From Candidatus Thalassarchaeaceae archaeon (GTDB taxonomy: Archaea > Thermoplasmatota > Poseidoniia > Poseidoniales > Thalassarchaeaceae): a stretch of 64,000 nucleotides of DNA. The DNA is taken from contig JAJPRE010000006.1 in NCBI GenBank assembly GCA_023700245.1, positions 1 through 64,000 of the forward strand, in the 5' to 3' direction. The notes below the pieces were generated by a model. The model did not search any database. It was not told the DNA's origin and saw only the letters and a list, made by a program, of their open reading frames with translations. The position numbers and the translations under genes were made by a program. Below, piece by piece: positions 52,709-64,000 of the stretch. Numbering within the stretch: position 1 is the stretch's first letter; every line of letters begins with the position of its first letter.

Positions 52709-53104
52709 TTGAGTGAAAATATAAAAGTTACAATAGACGGAGAAGACTATGATGTTGAACTTAAAAAAAGTGGAAATGTGTGGACGGTAACAGTACAAGA
52801 TCAGAAATTTGAAATAACTACAAATAACCTAAAAAATAAGAAAAATAGAGTAAAGAGGAGAAAGAAGAGATTAAATTCAGATGGAGTAATCTCTTCAACA
52901 ATACCAGGTAAAATCATTGTTATTAATAATAAAATTGGAGATATTGTAAAGGAGGGGGACGTATTGATAATTTTAGAAGCTATGAAGATGCAAAATGAAA
53001 TTACTGCACCAATAAGCGGCAAAATTATAGAAGTAAATTGCACAGCTGGTGGAAGTATAGAAGCAAATATGCCTTTGATAATTATGGACAATATTGATAA
53101 ATAA
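52709..53104 (+). CDS. Biotin carboxyl carrier protein
   Basis: GDVLIILEAMKMQNEITAPISGKI. Confidence 0.95.
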   Translation: MSENIKVTIDGEDYDVELKKSGNVWTVTVQDQKFEITTNNLKNKKNRVKRRKKRLNSDGVISSTIPGKIIVINNKIGDIVKEGDVLIILEAMKMQNEITAPISGKIIEVNCTAGGSIEANMPLIIMDNIDK

Positions 53105-53126
53105 TATTAAATCTTAGTAATTCTGT

Positions 53127-53789
53127 TCATATTAGGCCCAATGCGTCTTCAATCCTATTTAATTCGGGACCTGTAGATCCAGAGCCAACAAATGCGTGGG
53201 AATCACTAGACGTACATCCAGCTCCTACGAATGGTGAACCAAATGTAACTGTCCCAACCATCAAGGGAACTTGTAGAGTGCTCTCTATAATTTCAACCTC
53301 CAAGGGAGTAATGTCTGGATGTGCTAGGACGCCTTTATTATTGGCAACTAGTAGGCTCCCAATTGAATCTTGGTGAGCAACTGTAGTTGTCAGAGATGGA
53401 ACTCCCAATACATCTGAAATCATTTCTAATCCGTCATCTGGAACGGTTGGGCTGACTATAGCGCCATTGTTATTACATTCAATTAAATTGCCAGCAGCGT
53501 TGACACCGCTTTGCATGACGACTACGTCGCCGAAACTTGTTAATTCATCTAATTCATCTTGAAATGCTATATCTGCAACAGCTATACCATTTTTATTACC
53601 TCTAAGTAGACTACCCAGTAATGCGGAACCGCCTATGAGAAAGGGTTGCATCTCCATCTGAAAAGATGATTCAAGAAGTTCAACAGATGGGATATCGAGT
53701 GATCTAGGGTAAAATAATACATCGTTTACTATGCTTAAATGAACTCCTACTTGAGAATGTCCAAATAAACCACCGGTTGAAATTCCCAT
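53127..53789 (-). CDS. eif6: Translation initiation factor aIF6
   Basis: DVVVMQSGVNAAGNLIECNNNGAIVSPTVPD...GSLLVANNKGVLAHPD. Confidence 0.92.
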   Translation of the reverse strand: MGISTGGLFGHSQVGVHLSIVNDVLFYPRSLDIPSVELLESSFQMEMQPFLIGGSALLGSLLRGNKNGIAVADIAFQDELDELTSFGDVVVMQSGVNAAGNLIECNNNGAIVSPTVPDDGLEMISDVLGVPSLTTTVAHQDSIGSLLVANNKGVLAHPDITPLEVEIIESTLQVPLMVGTVTFGSPFVGAGCTSSDSHAFVGSGSTGPELNRIEDALGLI

Positions 53790-53856
53790 ATTATATCATC
53801 CTCATTAAATATGGCTAAAGCTGATTGGTTGTAATGTTTGCGGGGAATGAAGTAGA

Positions 53857-53979
53857 GAGGCACAACGATGAACGTTCCCGTGGGCTTTCGCACCACAGTA
53901 CAAGAAACAACGCAGGAGGGCTTGACTTCCGGGTTCGATATGGGACCGGGTATTACCCCTCCGCTATGGCCGTGCTCAA
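53857..53979 (-). rRNA. 5S rRNA
   Basis: Reverse strand GGCCATAGCGGAGGGGTAATACCCGGTCCCATATCGAACCCGGAAGTCAAGCCCTCC; ends approximate. Confidence 0.9.
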
Positions 53980-54054
53980 CTCTATCTTCGAATTTATGAA
54001 TTGATATGCGCTGTTGGACAGAGGCCCACATAGGCCTGGATTAGTGTAGAAATT

Positions 54055-57085
<3,031 letters not shown>

Positions 57086-57172
57086 CCGACCTACCTGTGG
57101 TATATGAATTAACAGGATGAAAATAATTTATTTTGTTCTGATGATTACTCAATATAACCAAGCCGAATTATC

Positions 57173-57445
57173 TCATTTAGGGGCTAATTCTATGCCAAAT
57201 GGTATACTTATAGAAATAGCGTATTGCGGAGCATTATCAATCCCGAAAGGTAATGGAAATGTTTGATTTATATTTTCGTAATTTAATTTGGAAGAATTTT
57301 GGTTATTTTCATCAATTTTTAAGTCGTTTATTTGTTGATTTTGGACGTCCACATCATCAATGATTAAGCCTCCACAAAATTGACATTGTGCATCAATTAT
57401 TCCGTCCATTCCGCACGTGTTGCAAACTGCCATAATATGTGACAA
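57173..57445 (-). CDS. Zinc-ribbon protein with duplicated PFGI-x-AP tail motif
   Basis: CNTCGMDGIIDAQCQFCGG; LPFGIDNAPQ and IPFGIELAPK. Confidence 0.65.
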   Translation of the reverse strand: MSHIMAVCNTCGMDGIIDAQCQFCGGLIIDDVDVQNQQINDLKIDENNQNSSKLNYENINQTFPLPFGIDNAPQYAISISIPFGIELAPK

Positions 57446-57486
57446 CTGTATGGGACACTTTACTGTAACTGATAATTAAATAATAT

Positions 57487-59124
57487 TTATTCAGATTCAG
57501 CTGTTATAGCTACCATGTTACTTACGCTACTATCTCTGTAAACATAAGGAGTAAGTGCTACGCTGATAATAGCCATTGAAGATATAATTATTATTGGATA
57601 TGCATTTGATGGCCAATTGATTGTATATCTCACAAGGCAGTAAACCGTTGCTATCATAACTGTAAAGATCATCATAGGAAATCCGGTTCGGAAAAAAGTA
57701 TTGAATGAAATATCATTTCCTGACTCTTCCGCCAATCCGGCTGCAACTACGTTCGCAGACGCTCCTATGATGGTCCCGTTTCCTCCTAGGCATGCTCCCA
57801 AAGCCAACGCCCATGCCAAGGGCCCCAGCGGTAGCCCAAGTAGAGGATCTGATGCAAGTTCTATCACTACTGGAACCATAGTAGCAGTATATGGAATATT
57901 ATCTATAAATGCTGAAGCAATAGCTGAGACCCATAACAGCAGAAGAACCGCTATCATCAATCGATTTTCTTCTGATGCTTTGCCAATTGCTTCTGAAATC
58001 ATTTCAGCTATCATCTCTATTAATCCCATGAATTCTAAACCATGGATCATAATGAACAACCCTGCAAAGAAAATAATTGTTGTCCATTCTACTGAATCTA
58101 ATTGCTCTTCAACATGATGTGGCGAAGTTATCAAAAGCATTGCTACAGCCCCTCCCAATGCTATTGTGGCTACTGATAATAATGGATGATGGAATGCAGA
58201 ATGAACAAAAAACGCCAATATTACAATCATAAGAATTATTCCTGATTTAATTAATAATTTTTTGTCTTTAACGCCATATCTGAGCCTCAATAAGTCAATA
58301 TTTCTATGTCTTTCGCCACTCAATCCCGAACTATCAATTTTCCTTAAAATCCATAGAGAAGGAATCATACAAATAACAACAGCAGGTGCTACGTGAATAA
58401 TGAAATCAGTAAATCCAATACTGGAGCTTTCAAGGACGGTCCCACTTAGGCTCTGGGCAGATAATTGGGCTCCAATTATTATATTCGGTGGATCCCCTAT
58501 TTGAGTAGCCGCACCTCCGATATTTGAAAACATAACTTCCGCAATTATTAGAGGTACAGGCTCTAGATCTAACACTTTTGAAATTTGAATTGTGACTGGA
58601 ACAATTAGTAATATAGTAGTTACATTGTCTAAAAAGGCAGAAAATACTGCGGTAATTATACATAAAATAAATGATAAACGCCAAATGGAGCCTCCACTCT
58701 GGGCATACGCTTGGACGGCTGCCCATTCAAAAATTCCAGTTTTTGAGAGAATATTAACAATTACCATCATGCCAATAAGAAGTCCAATTGTTTCCCAATC
58801 TATCCAAGTCATAATTGTGGATAAATCTGGTCCATCGCCAATAACATGCAGAGAAATGACCGCTGCAATTCCTCCTACTGCGGCGGCCAGTGCACGATGA
58901 ACAATCTCAAATACTATTAAAGTATAAACTGCAATTAAAATTATTATTGCTAATGGGACGCTCCATTCGGGCATATCTGGAGCTACCCAACTAGCATCTG
59001 AGCTTGCAGCTTTAACGGACGATAGGGGGATAATTGTACAAATAAATAATATACATAACCGAACTAATTTCACTGCCAGCCTGTGCCCAATCACGTGTCG
59101 CATGTTGTTGCGTAAACCAATCAT
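57487..59124 (-). CDS. ArsB/NhaD ion transporter superfamily permease
   Basis: SNIGGAATQIGDPPNIIIG and LGGNGTIIGASANVVAAGLAE. Confidence 0.85.
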   Translation of the reverse strand: MIGLRNNMRHVIGHRLAVKLVRLCILFICTIIPLSSVKAASSDASWVAPDMPEWSVPLAIIILIAVYTLIVFEIVHRALAAAVGGIAAVISLHVIGDGPDLSTIMTWIDWETIGLLIGMMVIVNILSKTGIFEWAAVQAYAQSGGSIWRLSFILCIITAVFSAFLDNVTTILLIVPVTIQISKVLDLEPVPLIIAEVMFSNIGGAATQIGDPPNIIIGAQLSAQSLSGTVLESSSIGFTDFIIHVAPAVVICMIPSLWILRKIDSSGLSGERHRNIDLLRLRYGVKDKKLLIKSGIILMIVILAFFVHSAFHHPLLSVATIALGGAVAMLLITSPHHVEEQLDSVEWTTIIFFAGLFIMIHGLEFMGLIEMIAEMISEAIGKASEENRLMIAVLLLLWVSAIASAFIDNIPYTATMVPVVIELASDPLLGLPLGPLAWALALGACLGGNGTIIGASANVVAAGLAEESGNDISFNTFFRTGFPMMIFTVMIATVYCLVRYTINWPSNAYPIIIISSMAIISVALTPYVYRDSSVSNMVAITAESE

Positions 59125-59171
59125 ATTAAATATATCGCGATTGATTTCATTAGTAATCCTTGAAATATAGA

Positions 59172-59444
59172 TTATTTACCTGACCAGTATACAGCCGTAT
59201 TGCCTCTATTGAATACTAAAATTGAATTAGATTCCGTCGCCATCAAATTAAAAAGTAATTTTCTTTTTTCTGCAGTTTCTACAACTCCTCGATTTGCCTT
59301 TACTTTTATTAAACGACGCCTATTAAGTTGATCTTTTAATTCATTAACGATGGATTCTGATAGGCCTTCGTGGCCGATACGCACAGAAATTAGTGTATCC
59401 TTATCTTTAGCTTCCCTCAATATATAGTTAGGTATTTTATCCAT
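59172..59444 (-). CDS. CRM/YhbY-domain RNA-binding protein
   Basis: VRIGHEGLSESIVNELKDQLNRRRLIKVK...ILVFNRGNTAVYW. Confidence 0.8.
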   Translation of the reverse strand: MDKIPNYILREAKDKDTLISVRIGHEGLSESIVNELKDQLNRRRLIKVKANRGVVETAEKRKLLFNLMATESNSILVFNRGNTAVYWSGK

Positions 59445-59455
59445 TTTTTTCCCTC

Positions 59456-59785
59456 TTATGTTGTACTTAATTTAAGCCGATATGTATTATTACAAATTTT
59501 GCAGGTGTTAGTTATGAATCCTTTTGAAAATCTGACTCTTGTGGTAGATCCAGGTATTAATGCAGATTCACATGTTCGGCATATTTTCTTGTAAATATCA
59601 CTTGATGGACGTATGCCATGTTTTTTCCCCATCCTTACCAAAGAACGGGCGGCAGAATTCATTATCGTCAAGTCAGATTTATTATCTTCTAAAATTGCTG
59701 ATAAGAATATAACGGCTTTTTTTGCATTTTGTTTCCTTGCTCTAGAATTATTGATACTTCTATTATTAGACATTTTAAGCACCAC
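59456..59785 (-). CDS. rnp4: RNase P protein Rpp21/Rpr2 family (Rnp4)
   Basis: ICRTCESALIPGSTTRVR...CKICNNTYRL. Confidence 0.85.
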   Translation of the reverse strand: MVLKMSNNRSINNSRARKQNAKKAVIFLSAILEDNKSDLTIMNSAARSLVRMGKKHGIRPSSDIYKKICRTCESALIPGSTTRVRFSKGFITNTCKICNNTYRLKLSTT

Positions 59786-60404
59786 TTATTTTAAATAATT
59801 TCTTGATTTCTAACTCAACATCATTAATCGATTGGTTTCCGTTAATTCTTGTTAAAATACCTTTATTTTCATACCATTCCGATAGAGGCGAAGTTTTATC
59901 ATGATAAGAATTTAATCGATTAATCACTGCTATTTCATTATCGTCTTTTCTTTGAATTAATCTGTTTTTTATTTCATTCGGAGCGGGCCTGAATGTAAGA
60001 TGATAAATTTCGCCAGTTTCGGGATCCATCCTTCTCCCGACGATTCTTTTTATTATTTCTTTATCTGGGACCTCTATGCAAATAACAGATGAGATATCAA
60101 CAATTGAAGAAAGAATTTCGGCTTGATTAATTGTTCGAGGAAACCCATCAAATAACACTCCATTAATTGCATCATCTTCTTTTAGCCTTTCTGATATTAG
60201 TTCTATTATTAGATTATCAGGCACTAGAAGTCCTGATTCCATATACGATTTTGCTTTTTTTCCTAATTCAGTATTTTTTTTTACTGAATTTCTGAGCATA
60301 TCTCCAGTTGAAATTTGAGGCATACCAGTTATTTCCGATATTATTCCTGCTTGTGTCCCTTTTCCCGCCCCAGGGGGCCCAAAAAGTATAATTGATTCGG
60401 CCAT
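59775..60404 (-). CDS. adk: Adenylate kinase
   Basis: LFGPPGAGKGTQAGIISE, FDGFPRTINQAE. Confidence 0.95.
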   Translation of the reverse strand: MAESIILFGPPGAGKGTQAGIISEITGMPQISTGDMLRNSVKKNTELGKKAKSYMESGLLVPDNLIIELISERLKEDDAINGVLFDGFPRTINQAEILSSIVDISSVICIEVPDKEIIKRIVGRRMDPETGEIYHLTFRPAPNEIKNRLIQRKDDNEIAVINRLNSYHDKTSPLSEWYENKGILTRINGNQSINDVELEIKKLFKISGA

Positions 60405-60446
60405 TGAATTCCTCCATTACGATTTCTTTGATAAGTAAATCTATTT

Positions 60447-63400
60447 TTAATTCTTATTCTTTTCCCACCACATGTGTCCATATGCATTCCATTGTTCCAT
60501 AGTCCAACCATCAGGTAACCCACTAAGTGGAAGAGGAGGGGCTCCGGGTGGAGAGTGCTTCAAACTTGGTAATGAAGAAGACAGGGCCGCATTTATCTCA
60601 TCTTGAGAAACTGTGCCCGACAATACTTCTCCAGATAATGATGTGTCCAATGCTGAATTCCTTCTTTCAGAGATATTTCCTGATGACAATGCTGATCCTG
60701 CAGGGATTAATTCTTCATCAGAATTAATAGAGTTAGATTTTCTCATATTAAATCCAACGAAGCCTACAGATATTAAAATCAAAATAAATATCATTGGGAT
60801 GATCCATGGTGGCAGACCTGCATCTTCTATAATCTCTGAAAGCCCACCATTTCCTGTTTCTCTCGCCATACTTACTTTGAGTAATAATGAAGAGTCTGTG
60901 ATTGATATTAATTCTGAAGAAGAATTTGCAAATAGTGTAAATTGTTTAAGTCCACTTGAAGATTTACTTACAGGAGTTGCCCCCGCCAATAGACTAACTT
61001 CGCTTCCAGGAGCAATTTGATTAATTTGTGTTTTATCTAATGATATTTCCCATCCTTCTAATTGATTAAATTCAATATTGACATTAGTCATTATATTGCC
61101 ATTATTTTTTAGAATGATATCAAAAAAGGAGTTTGAATTAATTCCAATATCTTCAATTTGTATTATTGGAGATTCTAAAATTATCCAAATTGATGGTAAA
61201 ACTGAAATTGATATTTCTACAGTATAAGTTACTATTTCTCCACTAGGCGTAGTAGCTTGAATAATCACTGGAACTTTATCCGATAATTTTCCTTGTTCTA
61301 GATTTGGAGGTAAATTTATACTTATTTGTACCACTGCTTCTCGATTCATATCCATTGTAAAATAATTGCCTGATAAAAATCCAACCTCCCAAGAATTAGG
61401 AACTGTTCCTATACTTATAGAAATATCTAAAGGTACATTTCCAGTATTTTTAATTTCAATCTCCGATATTCCGTCGGTGCCCAGGGCTATGTCTAAATCA
61501 TATGATTCAACAAAGTCTAATGACGCTATTTCCTCCACAATTAATTTTGTGCCGCTTCTTAACAATGTTCCTTCATCGGACGTAGTTTTTATAGAGATTG
61601 TATTCGTATCACCTTTTTGAGAAGATAAAGGGATAATAGTTTTTATTATTATGCTAGAATATTCACCAGGAGCCAGTACAATAGAAACTGAATTAATGAG
61701 TCCAATAGGAGTTAATTCAGTACTTTCATAAACTTGCAAAGGCCAAGTATTTAATGAGGATAAAACTTGAATTTCAAAACCAATTTCAACATTACCCAAA
61801 TTCGATATAACCAAATTTGTAGAAATAGTATCTCCATTTGTAACTGCCCTCGGTTCGGCAATTTCAACAGTTTCAAATTTATTACCTTCATCATCAGACA
61901 AATATGTAGAAAATAGTTTACTTTCCAAAACTGTTATCATTGCCCATTCAGTAGTATATATTGAAGAATCTGATATTGAAGTAGTTGTGCACGTTATTTC
62001 TTCAGTAACTCCTGCTAATGGCTGATAATCTAATGATTTGGGCACTTTTACCCTTACTGGAAGAGGGAGAAATTGTAATCTATTTAATGGATCAAGTACT
62101 AGTTCAGAGGATTCAGTATTTCCGATATGAATTAACCATCTATTTGCTGTTTCACAACTTACCTCATATTGAGTAGGGCCGTTGCCAATATTTCTTATTG
62201 ATAAAGAAAATAATCCAAATTTACCAGGTTTTGCAGATAAATCAGTTTCTCCTGCCACTACTGTAAATAACCCTTCAACTGTATCCACTATAGTCGTAAG
62301 TCTTATTGAATGGGAAATAGTAGGTGCATTCTTATCAAATAGTGTCAAATCCGTAACATAATCGCCGGGCAATGAATATCTTGCTAATGCGGTATCGGTA
62401 ATATCTGCATCTCTATTTGATAAGTTTAGAGATACTGTGTATTTATCCCCTTCTTGTCCTGATGGATTTAGAATCCAGGGGCCTGACTCATTCAATATTT
62501 TCCACCACTCATCTTGCGGTTGATTTAATATCCCTTGCTCACTTATTATCTGTAATGGTGAAATAGATAAATCAACTGTTATTTGAGAGGTTCCTTCATT
62601 TTTAATTTGCAATTTAAAGACTATTGAGGTATCTTCCCTGGGATCTAAATTCCTCATTTTTGCATTATTTAATTCCTCGAGGCTATTCGGAATTGTACCG
62701 TCTTCAAGTAAAGGTATGATTCTTACTCCTATTTGGGAAACGTTAAATGAGTAATTAAAAATATTATTATTTATGCCTTCTAATTCATCATTAAATTCTG
62801 ATACTTCAGATAAAGAATCAAGCCTTAACTGAATTACATGTTCGCCAGTTGTATCAAAGGAATGAGTAAATGACAGAGAGGCAATTTGACCTCCTACAAG
62901 GGACGCCATTTGAGAGGATTTTATTAATTCATTAGTAGTCAGGTCATGGATTGATATTGAATAGTCGCCTGTAGGAAGAGATGCTCTGTTGGACCATTTT
63001 GCATTTATTGATAGAATATCGCCCTGAAGTGGAGTAGATGTAAATGATGATATAGAATCTGGAATTATAGATAGATCGGCCCCGAATGTTTCTTCAATGA
63101 TTCCAGATACTACAAGAGAATATTGTTGAATATTACCCCTGGAATTTCCGATTTCAACAGACCATATTCCTTCTTCGGCTGAATCTAATTTTATTCTTTC
63201 TACATTATTTATATTGTCTGATTCACCACCCGATATACTATATCCAGAAATAAAGTTATTACCATTATAAATAACTCCACTAGGAGATGTAATTCTTAAA
63301 TCTAAATTATTGACTAATTTACTAATATTTTGATTACTCGTCACGGAACCCTCTCTGTCATTCCAAACTAAAGTTGCATCTAGAGTGGAACCTGAAGTAA

Positions 63401-64000
63401 CTTGTAATGTATACAAAAAACTATGCCCTGGAGATAATGAACGAGAGTAGTCAAATATAGTATCAGAATCAAAATCACCAGATTTTGGATAGAGACTTTG
63501 ACTCAAATTTAGTTGCCCCCAACCTTCAGAAGGATTAGGAATATTAGATAATCCTAAATCTGTAGCTCCATTTATTAAAATAGCTTTAATCAAATCTGAC
63601 CTTGGTTCGGTAATATTAACCTCTTCTCTAAGATATTGCCTAGTCATTGCAGCAGCCCCTGCGACTACTGAGGTTGACATTGAAGATCCATTTAATGCCA
63701 TATATAATGGAGTAATTTCATCGTTGTGAGTTGCCGTAGAACATGATTCTCCAATTGTGAACGATGCCTCTGCTGCTCTTGCAGAACATATCATTACCCC
63801 AGGGGCGACTAAATCAGGTTTTATTCGTCCATCCAAAGTGTAACCAGTTGATGAAAAATTATAGACACTGCCTGAATCTATACTTGAATATGCACCAGTA
63901 GTTGAAGCCCCAACGGTCAAAACATTTTTTGCGGTCCCGGGAGAGCTGATTCCAGAAGACCCTTCGTCTCCCGCAGAAAATAATACTAGGAATTTAGGTT
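60447..64000 (-). CDS. Subtilisin-family (S8) serine protease with long C-terminal extension, partial at window edge
   Basis: KFLVLFSAGDEGSSGISSPGTAKNVLTVGAS, NGSSMSTSVVAGAAAMTRQYL; reading frame open to window end; C-terminal TM and GLPDGWTMEQW tail. Confidence 0.88.
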   Translation of the reverse strand, partial: PKFLVLFSAGDEGSSGISSPGTAKNVLTVGASTTGAYSSIDSGSVYNFSSTGYTLDGRIKPDLVAPGVMICSARAAEASFTIGESCSTATHNDEITPLYMALNGSSMSTSVVAGAAAMTRQYLREEVNITEPRSDLIKAILINGATDLGLSNIPNPSEGWGQLNLSQSLYPKSGDFDSDTIFDYSRSLSPGHSFLYTLQVTSGSTLDATLVWNDREGSVTSNQNISKLVNNLDLRITSPSGVIYNGNNFISGYSISGGESDNINNVERIKLDSAEEGIWSVEIGNSRGNIQQYSLVVSGIIEETFGADLSIIPDSISSFTSTPLQGDILSINAKWSNRASLPTGDYSISIHDLTTNELIKSSQMASLVGGQIASLSFTHSFDTTGEHVIQLRLDSLSEVSEFNDELEGINNNIFNYSFNVSQIGVRIIPLLEDGTIPNSLEELNNAKMRNLDPREDTSIVFKLQIKNEGTSQITVDLSISPLQIISEQGILNQPQDEWWKILNESGPWILNPSGQEGDKYTVSLNLSNRDADITDTALARYSLPGDYVTDLTLFDKNAPTISHSIRLTTIVDTVEGLFTVVAGETDLSAKPGKFGLFSLSIRNIGNGPTQYEVSCETANRWLIHIGNTESSELVLDPLNRLQFLPLPVRVKVPKSLDYQPLAGVTEEITCTTTSISDSSIYTTEWAMITVLESKLFSTYLSDDEGNKFETVEIAEPRAVTNGDTISTNLVISNLGNVEIGFEIQVLSSLNTWPLQVYESTELTPIGLINSVSIVLAPGEYSSIIIKTIIPLSSQKGDTNTISIKTTSDEGTLLRSGTKLIVEEIASLDFVESYDLDIALGTDGISEIEIKNTGNVPLDISISIGTVPNSWEVGFLSGNYFTMDMNREAVVQISINLPPNLEQGKLSDKVPVIIQATTPSGEIVTYTVEISISVLPSIWIILESPIIQIEDIGINSNSFFDIILKNNGNIMTNVNIEFNQLEGWEISLDKTQINQIAPGSEVSLLAGATPVSKSSSGLKQFTLFANSSSELISITDSSLLLKVSMARETGNGGLSEIIEDAGLPPWIIPMIFILILISVGFVGFNMRKSNSINSDEELIPAGSALSSGNISERRNSALDTSLSGEVLSGTVSQDEINAALSSSLPSLKHSPPGAPPLPLSGLPDGWTMEQWNAYGHMWWEKNKN

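Overview
AT-rich archaeal chromosome segment. Gene content is euryarchaeal and Thermoplasmata / marine-group-like: single-chain RpoB, split RpoA'/A'', aCPSF1, proteasome beta, S3Ae, L30e, aIF6, RNase P proteins, and a 23S-5S rRNA pair with no 16S gene next to it. The lineage call is inference; no search was run. Most of the window is housekeeping genes. The strongest items for a second look are: (1) a Rieske/cytochrome b operon (about 39.5-46.3 kb) whose 927-aa protein joins a cytochrome-b C-terminal (PDWY) membrane part, an exported insert, two 4Fe-4S motifs and two HdrD-type CCG domains in one chain; (2) the same small N-terminal domain on two different RNA polymerase subunits, RpoH and RpoA''; (3) a SAP-like tail on ribosomal protein S3Ae; (4) a HemK-like methyltransferase fused to a biotin-protein ligase; (5) a divergent FtsZ/tubulin-family protein; (6) four related coiled-coil proteins; (7) a degenerate duplication of the tRNA-Pro 3' end and flank; (8) an O6-methylguanine-DNA methyltransferase gene broken at a 9-A run; (9) a PlsC-type acyltransferase in an archaeon; and (10) several candidate structured RNAs and unlisted micro-ORFs. 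No CRISPR array, transposase or phage module was recognised.
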